Assembly (NCBI RefSeq): GCF_023015625.1
Contig: NZ_JALKAH010000001.1
Location: forward strand, 992,001-1,056,000
From: Yoonia sp. F2084L
GTDB taxonomy: Bacteria; Pseudomonadota; Alphaproteobacteria; Rhodobacterales; Rhodobacteraceae
Length of the DNA stretch: 64,000 bases
Reading direction: 5' to 3'
The translations under genes and the position numbers were made by a program. Shown one piece after another: positions 23,708 through 32,211 of the stretch. The notes beneath the pieces were generated by a model, which ran no database searches, was not told the origin of the DNA, and saw nothing but the letters and a program-made list of their open reading frames with translations. Each line of letters opens with the position of its first letter. Within the stretch, counting starts at the first letter, position 1.

Positions 23708-24763
23708 TTACTTGCCCTTCGCCAGATCTGCCGCCTGCGCCATCCAGTTGTCGCGCTCAATGCGGCCTTTGAATTTCAGACGGCTATCAACCCATGCGAT
23801 TTCGTCCATGGTCCATTTGGCGATCTGATCAAAGTGCCAGAAGCCAAGATCGTTCAAGACGCTTTCAAGCTTGGGTCCAACACCACTGATCTTTTTAAGG
23901 TCATCAGCACCACCATCACGCGGCGCCGACAGCGTTTCTGGCTGTTTTTCGGCAACTGGCGCAGCCGCTTTTGGTGCAGCTTTCACGGGCGTTGATTTGA
24001 CAGGCTTTGGTTTCGGCGTCGTGGCCTTTGCCTTTGGCGAAGGTGCCGCTTTGGCGTCTTTTACCCAAGGGGTCAGCAGTGGCACTTCAGTTCCATCAAT
24101 CCGCTTGATGGTATCACCGATATCCGTCGCAAGTTGCGCGCTGGCGTTATACTTAGTCTTACCGCTGTCATAGCCTTTCAGACTGGTCAGCCCTTTCAGA
24201 GGCTCGGCAGCAAAGCGGCCGTTTTGCGGGCCGGGCGTTGGAACGCGACCAGCGGCCAATTCATCAATGATTTCGCCCAACCGCTCGGCGGTCAGGTCTT
24301 CGTAGTAATCCTTGCCGATCTGGGCCATCGGTGCGTTTGCACAAGAGCCGAGGCACTCGACCTCTTCCCACGAAAACTTGCCATCTGCCGACAGGGCATG
24401 GGGCTTATCGGATATCTTGTCCTTACACACACCAATCAGGTCCTCGGCCCCACAGATCATGCAAGACAGAGTGCCGCAGACCTGAATATGGGCAATTGAC
24501 CCAACGGGCTGCAATTGGAACATGAAATAGAACGACGCGACCTCGAGCGCACGGATATAGGCCAGATCAAGCATTGCCGCGACATATTCAATTGCCGGGC
24601 GGGACAGCCAGCCTTCTTGCTCTTGCGCGCGCCACAAGATCGGGATGATGGCCGATGCTTGGCGCCCTTCGGGAAACTTCTTCATCTGTGCCTCGGCCCA
24701 TTTCTGGTTGTCTGGCGTGAAGGCGAATGTTTCAGGCTGGTCTTGGTAAAGGCGGCGTAGCAT
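23708..24763 (-). CDS. nuoE: NADH-quinone oxidoreductase subunit E with long C-terminal extension
   Basis: A 351-residue 24-kDa-type subunit, far longer than the usual 160-240. The thioredoxin-fold 2Fe-2S (N1a) ligands are C96, C101, C137 and C141. After residue 180 comes an extension: a Lys/Pro/Ala linker (about 238-273) and a helix-hairpin-helix domain (about 286-345) homologous to the end of the next gene's product. The first 180 residues are sufficient for the known electron-transfer role. Long NuoE tails are common in Rhodobacterales. Confidence 0.97.
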   Translation of the reverse strand: MLRRLYQDQPETFAFTPDNQKWAEAQMKKFPEGRQASAIIPILWRAQEQEGWLSRPAIEYVAAMLDLAYIRALEVASFYFMFQLQPVGSIAHIQVCGTLSCMICGAEDLIGVCKDKISDKPHALSADGKFSWEEVECLGSCANAPMAQIGKDYYEDLTAERLGEIIDELAAGRVPTPGPQNGRFAAEPLKGLTSLKGYDSGKTKYNASAQLATDIGDTIKRIDGTEVPLLTPWVKDAKAAPSPKAKATTPKPKPVKSTPVKAAPKAAAPVAEKQPETLSAPRDGGADDLKKISGVGPKLESVLNDLGFWHFDQIAKWTMDEIAWVDSRLKFKGRIERDNWMAQAADLAKGK

Positions 24764-24836
24764 CAGGTCTTTCCGGTCATCTTTATGGTCACTTTATCCC
24801 CTAACACACCGGCCACGCCGGGCAAGAGATTTGTCG

Positions 24837-25139
24837 TCAGGCACAGGCCCCACCGGTGATCCGGAAGGTTGCCCCATCAATCTCGCCACGCCCCTCAGAG
24901 CGCAGTTCTGTCATCACTCGCGCCATATCTTGACGCGACAATACAGCGTCGGCCATGATCACATCGGTGTTGGCGCTGGTCAACGCACAGCCATTGGCCG
25001 CGACACTGCTGACAAAGCGTTCTTTGGCTGATTGTGGCACGACCATTGGCGTGGGCGCCGGTGTTGGTACTGGCACAGCAATTGGCACGGCACAGGCCGA
25101 AAGGCCCACAAATGCAACAAGGGTCAGTCTACCGATCAT
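24837..25139 (-). CDS. Small lipoprotein between nuoD and nuoE
   Basis: A 100-residue lipoprotein with signal MIGRLTLVAFVGLSAC (Cys16), a Pro/Val/Thr-rich spacer (VPVPTPAPTP) and a small mature domain (AKERFVSSVAANGCALTSAN, RSEGRGEIDGATFRITGGAC) with two further Cys. Unknown family. It is in the nuo direction, 73 bases before nuoE and 49 bases after the 65-residue membrane protein. Confidence 0.65.
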   Translation of the reverse strand: MIGRLTLVAFVGLSACAVPIAVPVPTPAPTPMVVPQSAKERFVSSVAANGCALTSANTDVIMADAVLSRQDMARVMTELRSEGRGEIDGATFRITGGACA

Positions 25140-25188
25140 CTTCTTCGCTCCCGGTTATTTGGGCGACAAGCCCTAGGGCCTGCCTTTG

Positions 25189-25386
25189 TCAATTCTCTGC
25201 CGCCACAGGCGCAACTGCAAATACGTCCGTTAGCCCGTAGACCAGTACAAAGACCGATACGGCCAGTCCGGCCACGCCACCGATCACAACCCCGGCCATC
25301 CGGCCACGAAAGGCCCGCGCGACAAAGGCTGACACGAAAAACCCCAAGGACACCATAATCCCCAAGAGCAGGTCACCCGTTGTCAT
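25189..25386 (-). CDS. Small two-helix membrane protein coupled to nuoD
   Basis: A 65-residue protein with two hydrophobic spans ([18 protein letters not shown] and [20 protein letters not shown]) joined by a short basic loop (RAFRGRMAG). The ATG overlaps the nuoD stop by four bases, so it is translated with nuoD. No named family recognised. Position suggests a complex I accessory protein, unproven. Confidence 0.65.
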   Translation of the reverse strand: MTTGDLLLGIMVSLGFFVSAFVARAFRGRMAGVVIGGVAGLAVSVFVLVYGLTDVFAVAPVAAEN

Positions 25387-26621
25387 CTGTCAATCTCACC
25401 GAACACGACATCCATCGTTCCGATGATCGCGCTGACATCGGCCAGCTGATGGCCTTTGCAGATATAGTCCATCGCTTGCAGGTGAAGATAGCCCGGCGCG
25501 CGCAACTTGGCGCGATACGGCTGGTTTGTGCCGTCGGCGACCAGATAAACGCCGAACTCGCCCTTTGGCGCTTCAACAGCGGCGTAAACCTCGCCTGCGG
25601 GCACATGGAACCCTTCGGTATAAAGTTTAAAGTGGTGGATCAGCGCTTCCATTGAGGTCTTCATTTCGCCACGCGTGGGCGGCGTCATCTTGCCTCGCGC
25701 CATGATATCACCCTTCTCGTGACGCAGCTTTTCGCAGGCTTGGCGGATGATGTGGGTAGACTGGCGCATTTCCTCCATGCGGCAAAGATAGCGGTCATAG
25801 CAATCGCCGTTCTTGCCGACGGGGATCTGGAATTCAAACTCGTCATAGCATTCATAGGGCTGGGCACGGCGCAAATCCCAGGCAAGGCCGGACCCGCGCA
25901 CCATCACACCAGAAAACCCCCAATCCTGAATGTCGTCTTCGGTCACGATACCAATGTCGGCATTGCGCTGCTTGAAGATACGGTTTTCGGTCAGCAGCCC
26001 GTCGATGTCGTCCAGCACTTTGGGGAATTCAATCGCCCACGTGTCGATGTCTTCGACCAATTGATCTGGCAGGTCCTGATGCACGCCACCGGGGCGGAAA
26101 TAGGCCGCGTGCAGGCGCGCACCACAGGCACGCTCGTAAAAGATCATCAGCTTTTCGCGCTCTTCAAAACCCCACAGCGGCGGGGTCAGCGCGCCGACGT
26201 CCATCGCTTGTGTCGTCACGTTGAGAAGATGTGACAGGATGCGCCCGATCTCGGAATAGAGCACGCGGATCAGGGACGCACGACGCGGGACTTCGGTGCC
26301 GGTCAAACGCTCAATCGCCAAGCACCAAGCATGTTCCTGGTTCATCGGGGCTACGTAATCCAACCGGTCCAGGTAAGGTAGGTTTTGCAGGTACGTGCGG
26401 CTTTCCATCAGCTTTTCGGTGCCACGGTGCAGCAGGCCGATATGCGGATCGCAACGCTCTACGATCTCGCCATCCAACTCCAGTACCAGACGCAAAACGC
26501 CATGCGCCGCCGGGTGTTGCGGGCCAAAGTTAATGTTGAAGTTTCTGATCTGCTGCTCATCAGTGGCCGCATCAGTCGATCCATCATCATAGGTGTTTGT
26601 ACGGATATCGCCGTCCATCAT
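25383..26621 (-). CDS. nuoD: NADH-quinone oxidoreductase subunit D
   Basis: A 412-residue 49-kDa subunit that forms the quinone-binding pocket with NuoB. Seen: [20 protein letters not shown] with the catalytic His in the beta1-beta2 loop, [45 protein letters not shown] and the C-terminal GEIDR end. Start at the first of two adjacent ATG codons; GAGGG lies about 10 bases upstream. It follows the sulfotransferase by 3 bases. Confidence 0.98.
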   Translation of the reverse strand: MMDGDIRTNTYDDGSTDAATDEQQIRNFNINFGPQHPAAHGVLRLVLELDGEIVERCDPHIGLLHRGTEKLMESRTYLQNLPYLDRLDYVAPMNQEHAWCLAIERLTGTEVPRRASLIRVLYSEIGRILSHLLNVTTQAMDVGALTPPLWGFEEREKLMIFYERACGARLHAAYFRPGGVHQDLPDQLVEDIDTWAIEFPKVLDDIDGLLTENRIFKQRNADIGIVTEDDIQDWGFSGVMVRGSGLAWDLRRAQPYECYDEFEFQIPVGKNGDCYDRYLCRMEEMRQSTHIIRQACEKLRHEKGDIMARGKMTPPTRGEMKTSMEALIHHFKLYTEGFHVPAGEVYAAVEAPKGEFGVYLVADGTNQPYRAKLRAPGYLHLQAMDYICKGHQLADVSAIIGTMDVVFGEIDR

Positions 26622-26624
26622 GGC

Positions 26625-27518
26625 TTAAGCCCTCGCTAAATTGTCTTGCCACCGCTGTGGCAGGGGCCCGACATTGCGCGCCACCCATTCATAGTGTTCA
26701 TTCAACAGCCCCAACGCGCGGGGGCGCAGCTTGTCCAGCATCACGACCTCAGGTCCCTCATTGGCCGGGCGGGCGACTTCTGCCTTGACCGGTTTAATGC
26801 CGAGGAAAGCGCAAAGCTTGGCCAGCCCGTCTGGTGTAAACAGGTCCTCAGTAAACTGGATCAACAACCGACCTTCGGGGATCACGCGACGCAGCTTGCG
26901 GATGATCTTGGGATAGTCGCCCCGCTCAAGGATATGCGTTTCTTGGCCCCGGTTCAGAATGCGATAGAGGATGTTGTTGGATTTCTTCTCGTAGACTTCA
27001 TGGTCCTGGCGCTGGCGGCGGGCCTGCATGCGGATATGCGACCAAAGGCGGTCCAGCGGATCGCGGATCAGATAGAGGAACTTCGTACTGGGTGACAGAT
27101 CGCGCATGCGCACAAGGTCATCATCGGAAAGGGTTGCATAATTGGGGGTGATGTCGCCCACAACCAGCGCCCCATCGCGGCCGGTCATCATCCATGCCGC
27201 GTAAGCACTGTCATCGCTGCGGTCCGCTTCAAGCGTCGCAATCAGGGCTTTCATCTCATTGATGCGGCGATCCAAGTTCTCAACCTGCCAGCCACGGCCT
27301 TCCGCGCCGGCTTGGTCCTGTGCCGCACGCATCTCTGCCAAGCGGGCCTGGTAGGCCACCAACTGCGGATCACGCTTCTCGGCATCAAAAGTATCCCAAT
27401 AATGGGCCTCTTTCACCGCAGGCATCGCGCAATCAGGGTGGTCGTGCAGATAGCGATAAAGCCAAGAGGTGCCGGCCTTCGTGGCCCCAACGCAATACAG
27501 GATGGTTGGTGCGGTCAT
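26625..27518 (-). CDS. Sulfotransferase family protein
   Basis: A 297-residue protein. The PAPS 5'-phosphosulfate loop is GATKAGTSWLYRYL near the N terminus and the 3'-phosphate site is FLYLIRDPLDRLWSHIRM. These two motifs define the heparan-sulfate-type sulfotransferase fold. The acceptor cannot be predicted; a glycan or exopolysaccharide is usual. The ATG at 27518 overlaps the GFA stop by one base; a GTG one codon earlier is an alternative. It sits between nuoC and nuoD, cotranscribed with complex I, which is odd for this activity. Confidence 0.88.
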   Translation of the reverse strand: MTAPTILYCVGATKAGTSWLYRYLHDHPDCAMPAVKEAHYWDTFDAEKRDPQLVAYQARLAEMRAAQDQAGAEGRGWQVENLDRRINEMKALIATLEADRSDDSAYAAWMMTGRDGALVVGDITPNYATLSDDDLVRMRDLSPSTKFLYLIRDPLDRLWSHIRMQARRQRQDHEVYEKKSNNILYRILNRGQETHILERGDYPKIIRKLRRVIPEGRLLIQFTEDLFTPDGLAKLCAFLGIKPVKAEVARPANEGPEVVMLDKLRPRALGLLNEHYEWVARNVGPLPQRWQDNLARA

Positions 27519-27946
27519 CACGGGTCACCGTCCGGCATATAATGCGCAAACACCTCAGCCTCGGTCATTGTTTTGGTGTCATTGGCCAAGGCGTAGTTCT
27601 CGGGCTTTTTGTCGATAAACACCTGAATGCCAATCTCGAACTGGCTGGGATCCTCGAAAGCCTGAATAGAAACGTGCTGGTTCTGGCCGTCCTGGGTTTG
27701 CCACAACAGCGACGAGCCACATTCCTTGCAAAACAAGCGCGCACCCCATTCGGAACCCTTGTAGGACCCCACTGGCGCGCCATCGTCAAAGACCACCGAA
27801 GACCCGCAATCAACGGACAGATACATCCCGCCCGACCATTTTCGGCACATCCCGCAGTGGCAGGCCCCTGCGCCAAGACCGCCGGGCGTGGGCGTCGCAG
27901 TGAACGTAACAGCACCGCACATACATTTGCCCGGCAAAGCAGCCAT
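27518..27946 (-). CDS. GFA family (CENP-V/glutathione-dependent formaldehyde-activating-like) zinc protein
   Basis: A 142-residue protein with the full GFA zinc pattern: C8 and C10 (CMCGAVTF), C29, C31, C34 (CHCGMCRKWSGG) and C73, C76 (FCKECGSSL). Family members include S-hydroxymethylglutathione-forming proteins, but most are of unknown substrate. It begins with a one-base overlap with the nuoC stop and is coupled to the sulfotransferase. Thus it is inside the nuo operon. Confidence 0.9.
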   Translation of the reverse strand: MAALPGKCMCGAVTFTATPTPGGLGAGACHCGMCRKWSGGMYLSVDCGSSVVFDDGAPVGSYKGSEWGARLFCKECGSSLLWQTQDGQNQHVSIQAFEDPSQFEIGIQVFIDKKPENYALANDTKTMTEAEVFAHYMPDGDP

Positions 27947-28557
27947 CAGCCTGTTTTCTCTTCCGTCTTTTCATCACCCGGCAGGATGTACTCCGCACCT
28001 TCCCACGGCGACATGAAATCAAACTGGCGGTACTCCTGCACAAGGCTGACAGGTTCGTAGACGACGCGCTTTTGCACTTCGTCATAGCGGACTTCGGTAT
28101 AACCCGTTGTCGGGAAATCCTTGCGCAGCGGATGCCCGCGAAATCCATAATCCGTAAGGATACGGCGCAGGTCAGGGTGACCCGAAAACAGGATGCCGAA
28201 CATATCGAATACTTCACGCTCGAACCAGTTGGCCGAGGGGTGCACGGACATGATCGACGGCAGCATATCTTCTTCGCGGATTTGAACCCGCAACCGAATG
28301 CGGTGGTTCTGATACATGCTGAGGAAATGGTAGACGACGTCAAACCGCTTGGCGCGACTGGGGTAATCCACGGCCGTGATGTCGACCAGCGACGAGAACT
28401 TGCAGGTCGCATCGTTCTTGAGGAACTCCACAAAGCTGACAAGCGAGGATGGGGCAACGGTCACCGTCAGCTCATCATTGGCGACTTCCCAAGACAGCAC
28501 GCAATCCGTGCGCTTCAGCTCCAGATGAGTGCCGAGTTCTTGCAGGGCTTCTGTCAT
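27946..28557 (-). CDS. nuoC: NADH-quinone oxidoreductase subunit C
   Basis: A 203-residue 30-kDa subunit of the peripheral arm. Seen: the signature around [20 protein letters not shown], then [20 protein letters not shown] and FDFMSPWEG. It is a separate gene, not fused to nuoD. Its ATG overlaps the nuoB stop by four bases. Confidence 0.98.
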   Translation of the reverse strand: MTEALQELGTHLELKRTDCVLSWEVANDELTVTVAPSSLVSFVEFLKNDATCKFSSLVDITAVDYPSRAKRFDVVYHFLSMYQNHRIRLRVQIREEDMLPSIMSVHPSANWFEREVFDMFGILFSGHPDLRRILTDYGFRGHPLRKDFPTTGYTEVRYDEVQKRVVYEPVSLVQEYRQFDFMSPWEGAEYILPGDEKTEEKTG

Positions 28558-29084
28558 CGTACAATTGTCCCCGTCCGACGCATTTTGCGTTGCAACTGCA
28601 AAATCCCGTACAGCAGCGCCTCCGCTGTTGGTGGGCAGCCCGGCACATAGATATCGACCGGCACGATGCGGTCACAACCGCGCACGACCGAATAGCTATA
28701 GTGATAATAGCCGCCGCCATTCGCGCAGGACCCCATTGAGATCACATAACGCGGCTCTGGCATCTGGTCGTAGACCTTGCGCAGCGCAGGGGCCATCTTG
28801 TTGGTCAGCGTCCCGGCCACAATCATCAGATCAGACTGACGAGGGGATGCCCGCGGCGCTGTGCCAAAACGCTCAAGATCATAGCGCGGCATCGAGGTAT
28901 GCATCATCTCAACCGCGCAACAGGCCAGCCCAAAGGTCATCCAGTGCAGGGACCCTGTGCGCGCCCAGTTCACGATGTCAGCGGTCGAGGTCACAAGGAA
29001 ACCCTTGTCCTGCAACTCAGAATTAATCAGTTGCGCGCCGTGTTCTTTGTCGGCCCCAACGGAGGTTCCGGTCATCACGCCCAT
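28554..29084 (-). CDS. nuoB: NADH-quinone oxidoreductase subunit B
   Basis: A 176-residue subunit carrying cluster N2. Ligands are the adjacent C55-C56 ([11 protein letters not shown]), C120 ([10 protein letters not shown]) and C150 ([14 protein letters not shown]). The start ATG at 29084 has GGGAGAG upstream. Unlike the usual nuoA-nuoB contact, nuoA lies 1.6 kb away beyond a convergent diguanylate cyclase gene, so nuoB needs its own promoter in the 185-base gap at 29085-29269 or read-through across an antisense gene. Confidence 0.98.
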   Translation of the reverse strand: MGVMTGTSVGADKEHGAQLINSELQDKGFLVTSTADIVNWARTGSLHWMTFGLACCAVEMMHTSMPRYDLERFGTAPRASPRQSDLMIVAGTLTNKMAPALRKVYDQMPEPRYVISMGSCANGGGYYHYSYSVVRGCDRIVPVDIYVPGCPPTAEALLYGILQLQRKMRRTGTIVR

Positions 29085-29269
29085 GCAGGCTCTCCCATGG
29101 CTTTAGTCCCTGCTTTTCAACTAAGCCCCGCCCCGCCGAAGGTCAAGCAGACAACCGTGGTGCGCGTCATTATGGCTTTGCTAAAATGCTCCGCAAAGGC
29201 CCGGTTGATTTAAGAGGTTGTTAACGGTCCCCCAATACCTAAAGCGCACGTATTGCTGGAGCCGTCCAA
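29085..29269. promoter_or_regulatory. Divergent intergenic region nuoB / diguanylate cyclase
   Basis: These 185 bases separate the starts of nuoB (-) and the diguanylate cyclase (+). No clear -35/-10 pair could be fixed by eye on either strand. A GGAG lies just before the cyclase ATG. By logic it must hold the cyclase promoter and may hold the promoter of nuoB-N. No open frame of interest is seen in it. Confidence 0.45.
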
Positions 29270-30694
29270 ATGAATATCGAACGACATGTGGCATCCGATG
29301 GGCAGGACGATGCGCATCGGCTGGCATGGCGCATTTTTTTGACCTCAGTCGCGAACGGCCTGACCGCAATCGTCGTGATCATCGGGGTCGCCATCTGGAT
29401 GGCTAATCACGCGAATATGCAGGCCCGATCCACGACAGCGGCGCAGTTGGAAGCGGCCTTACAGGCCGAACTAGATAGTGTCGCCATTAGCACCCAAGAC
29501 TACGCCCATTGGGATTACGCGCACACGCTCGTCACCAACCGGTCAACCGCAGATTTTTATGAAAACTTTGGATCAGGGGCGACTGAATCGACAACATTCG
29601 ACTTTATCTATGTGCTCGATGGCGATGGAACCCCGCTTTATGCTTATGAAACCGGAGGCAGTGCTTCTGACTTAAGTGTATATGATCATAGGCTCTCTGC
29701 CCCTTTTTATGCGGCAGTCGTCGATAGTCCGGTCGTACCATATTTTACAAAAACAGGTTTTGCATTAAACGGCGACCGGTTTGCGGCTGTGGCAGCTGTA
29801 CGGATCCAGCCGGACGAACCTGCATCTGACGGGCTGACGGATTTTCCGGTCATGATCGCAGGGAATTGGATCACACCAACACGGCTTGCAACATTGGGCC
29901 GCAAATTCTTTGTCACTGATATCACATTAGACACCGCAACCAGTGCGGCGACGGCAGAGCAATCCACGCTGTTGTTCAACGATATCACCGGGCAAAGTAT
30001 CGCCTCACTGCATTGGACCCCGGATCGCCCCGGCCAGCGGTTGTTGAATACCGCCCTGCCCGTAATTCTGGCTCTTTGTCTTTTGACGCTGGTGTCCAAC
30101 CTTGTTGTAGGGCGGGCGTCGTCCAGACAAACGCGCGCCTTGCTGGACCAACAGCAACTGGCGCGCACCGACCGCCTGACGGGGCTGATCAATCGGGCCG
30201 GTCTTGATACACTTATTTCCCTGCCAACGTATCGTGAGGCTATTGCGACCGGGCGCATCGCTGCAATTTATCTTGATCTGAACGGATTTAAGCAACTTAA
30301 CGATAGCCAAGGTCACGATGTGGGGGATCTGGCGTTGCAAGTCTTTGCGGAACGCGTCCGTGGCACATTACGCGCACAGGACGCGATAGTGCGCATTGGC
30401 GGGGATGAATTTGTTTGCATTTTGCGCGATGAAAACCCGTGCCAAACCGCCGAAACGATCGCATGGCGCATCATCAAAGCCACCACGCCCCCGGTCCGCA
30501 TCGGTGACAGGGCGCATAAGATTACGCCTTCAATCGGGGTCGCCATCGGTGCTGAGGGTATCTGCTGGCCAGAGCTTCAAAAAAATGCTGATCGCGCGAT
30601 GTATCGAGCGAAGGTTTCAGGTATCGCAGAGCCTGTCTTTTATGCCAAGGATACCAATAATACGCAGCCTCTATTCACGGCAGTTACTGGCTAG
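29270..30694 (+). CDS. CHASE4-GGDEF diguanylate cyclase
   Basis: A 474-residue membrane sensor that should make c-di-GMP. Layout: TM1 about 22-44, periplasmic CHASE4 domain about 48-258 with the typical STQDYAHWDYAHTLV at 74-88, TM2 about 263-281, then GGDEF domain from about 298. The active site is intact (GGDEF at 377-381) and the inhibitory I-site RxxD is present at 368-371, five residues before it. The ligand of CHASE4 is unknown. It is convergent with nuoA (20 bases between stops) and divergent from nuoB, so it interrupts the nuo operon. Confidence 0.93.
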   Translation: MNIERHVASDGQDDAHRLAWRIFLTSVANGLTAIVVIIGVAIWMANHANMQARSTTAAQLEAALQAELDSVAISTQDYAHWDYAHTLVTNRSTADFYENFGSGATESTTFDFIYVLDGDGTPLYAYETGGSASDLSVYDHRLSAPFYAAVVDSPVVPYFTKTGFALNGDRFAAVAAVRIQPDEPASDGLTDFPVMIAGNWITPTRLATLGRKFFVTDITLDTATSAATAEQSTLLFNDITGQSIASLHWTPDRPGQRLLNTALPVILALCLLTLVSNLVVGRASSRQTRALLDQQQLARTDRLTGLINRAGLDTLISLPTYREAIATGRIAAIYLDLNGFKQLNDSQGHDVGDLALQVFAERVRGTLRAQDAIVRIGGDEFVCILRDENPCQTAETIAWRIIKATTPPVRIGDRAHKITPSIGVAIGAEGICWPELQKNADRAMYRAKVSGIAEPVFYAKDTNNTQPLFTAVTG

Positions 30695-30714
30695 GGGGCA
30701 TGGCTTTTGCCAGC

Positions 30715-31071
30715 TTACTCCCACTCAAGCGCGCCTTTTTTCCATTCGTAGGCAAAGCCTATGGTCAGCACGCCCAGAAACACCATCATTGACCAAAAGC
30801 CGACCATGCTGACGTCTTGGAATGCGACCGCCCAAGGGAACAGGAACGCGACCTCAAGGTCGAAGATGATGAACAGGATCGCAACCAGATAGAAGCGCAC
30901 ATCGAATTTCATCCGTGCGTCATCAAAAGCGTTAAATCCGCATTCGTAGGCAGATACTTTTTCAGGGTCCGGGTTGCGCACCGCAACAACAGCCGCAGCA
31001 AGGATCAGGATCAGGCCCAGCGCAATCGCAAGCCCCAAAAAGATCATGATCGGCAGGTATTCAGAGAGCAT
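30715..31071 (-). CDS. nuoA: NADH-quinone oxidoreductase subunit A
   Basis: A 118-residue three-helix membrane subunit. Seen: [20 protein letters not shown] and [20 protein letters not shown], the loop lining the quinone site. The frame is open 14 codons upstream; ATG at 31071 matches the usual N terminus (MLSEYLPI), though AGGA is only about 3 bases from it and a TTG at 31080 with GGAA upstream is an alternative. A good sigma70-like promoter lies 60-90 bases upstream. Confidence 0.96.
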   Translation of the reverse strand: MLSEYLPIMIFLGLAIALGLILILAAAVVAVRNPDPEKVSAYECGFNAFDDARMKFDVRFYLVAILFIIFDLEVAFLFPWAVAFQDVSMVGFWSMMVFLGVLTIGFAYEWKKGALEWE

Positions 31072-31134
31072 TTCCTGCAAGGGTTGTTCCTTTCGGCTCG
31101 GGGCGCGACGCACCCGTACTGTTGGCTACGCGAA

Positions 31135-31163
31135 TGCATACCGTTGCCGCCGTGCAGGGTCAA
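31135..31163 (-). promoter_or_regulatory. Predicted sigma70 promoter of nuoA
   Basis: On the minus strand TTGACC (31163-31158) and TATGCA (31140-31135) are separated by exactly 17 bases, near the consensus for housekeeping promoters in Rhodobacterales. The expected start of transcription is near 31128, giving a leader of about 57 bases before the nuoA ATG. It lies between the end of the 313-residue membrane protein gene and nuoA, as expected for the head of the nuo locus. Confidence 0.55.
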
Positions 31164-31201
31164 CCAAGCGAAGTATCACTTATGACGCAATTTGAAAGGA
31201 A

Positions 31202-32143
31202 TTAGTCGGCGCGGTTCGCAACCGGTTGGCGTGGTGACAAAAGCGTGCCTGCCACGGACAAAAGCGAAACAGCATGCGCCAAACCGTTTGCGCGGTCGCT
31301 TTGCCCAAAGATCACATCTGTCATCTCGGTCAGGTTGTCAGCCTGCTGATCAGTCAACCAGAACATCGCGTGCATACCAAGGGTAAAATCGCCTGGCATA
31401 TCAAGGATTTCGATCTGGCAGCCTTCGTTGAGTTGCGCAAACCGCTGCGATGTCACTGTGACCGACCCGTTTGGCAACACGATCATCACATCGTGCTGAT
31501 CATCGGTCGACGATAGCACCTTTGCGTCCACTTTCACGACAAGCGGCTGCGTTGGATTTTCGGGATCAGCGACATTGGCAGATGCGACTGCGACATCAAA
31601 AAAACCATCGTCATCAGCCGTTCCGGCCAAAACACGACCCCGGCGGGTTTGTGGCTGAAGCGCGCACTGACGCCGCGCGACGCTGGCAGAACACGGCAAG
31701 GTTTGACGGGTTGTCAGACGGATGCGCAAGGCGGGGCCTGCATAGGCCAATGCATTCAGCGCCAATTGCAGCAGCGCCATCAAAACGCCCATGGCCGCAA
31801 CAGCAAGGGCGACAAGAATAACCAAGGCTGCCGAAACGTGCTCGGCCGGTGCCCAATGCGCGACTGCTTTGATCCACGGCATCACCAGCACGAGTGCGGT
31901 GACAGACAAAGACAGGCTGATCGTTTCCAGCGTGACATTGGGAAACAACATCACATGGCCCACAACGAGCGCGGCAACCGCAAGCGACGCAATCGTTGCA
32001 TGTTGAGGTGTCAGGACGGCGGGGTCAACAAGCGCGACACCCAGCATCACAACCACAGGAATGACGACGGCCAAGGCGACCAAGCGGCGCAAGCGCATCA
32101 CGCGGTACATCATCTGTTCAGCTGTCGGCCAATCGAAAAGCAT
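31202..32143 (-). CDS. Membrane protein with four TM helices and a soluble C-terminal domain, unknown
   Basis: A 313-residue protein. Four hydrophobic spans fill the first 135 residues (LVALAVVIPVVVMLGVALV, LAVAALVVGHVMLF, LSLSVTALVLVMPWI, VILVALAVAAMGVLMALL). A soluble region of about 175 residues follows with DDDGFFDVAVASANVADPEN and a beta-rich part (VTSQRFAQLNEGCQIEILDM). I recognise no domain. AGGAG precedes the ATG but lies in a small hairpin (32147-32164). It lies between the leucine-degradation cluster and nuoA. Confidence 0.7.
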   Translation of the reverse strand: MLFDWPTAEQMMYRVMRLRRLVALAVVIPVVVMLGVALVDPAVLTPQHATIASLAVAALVVGHVMLFPNVTLETISLSLSVTALVLVMPWIKAVAHWAPAEHVSAALVILVALAVAAMGVLMALLQLALNALAYAGPALRIRLTTRQTLPCSASVARRQCALQPQTRRGRVLAGTADDDGFFDVAVASANVADPENPTQPLVVKVDAKVLSSTDDQHDVMIVLPNGSVTVTSQRFAQLNEGCQIEILDMPGDFTLGMHAMFWLTDQQADNLTEMTDVIFGQSDRANGLAHAVSLLSVAGTLLSPRQPVANRAD

Positions 32144-32146
32144 TTT

Positions 32147-32164
32147 CGTCTCCTGTTTGAGACG
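32147..32164 (-). promoter_or_regulatory. Hairpin overlapping the Shine-Dalgarno of the 313-residue membrane protein
   Basis: On the minus strand CGTCTC-AAACAG-GAGACG forms a perfect 6-bp stem. The AGGAG ribosome site spans the loop edge and the 3' arm, and the ATG follows the stem by 3 bases. TGAGACG is repeated 35 bases apart (32158-32164 and 32193-32199). The geometry would allow control of ribosome access, but the stem is short and this is inference. Confidence 0.4.
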
Positions 32165-32211
32165 TAAATTTCCTCTTAAAATCGGTCAGAAGTGAGACGC
32201 AATTCTGGCAA

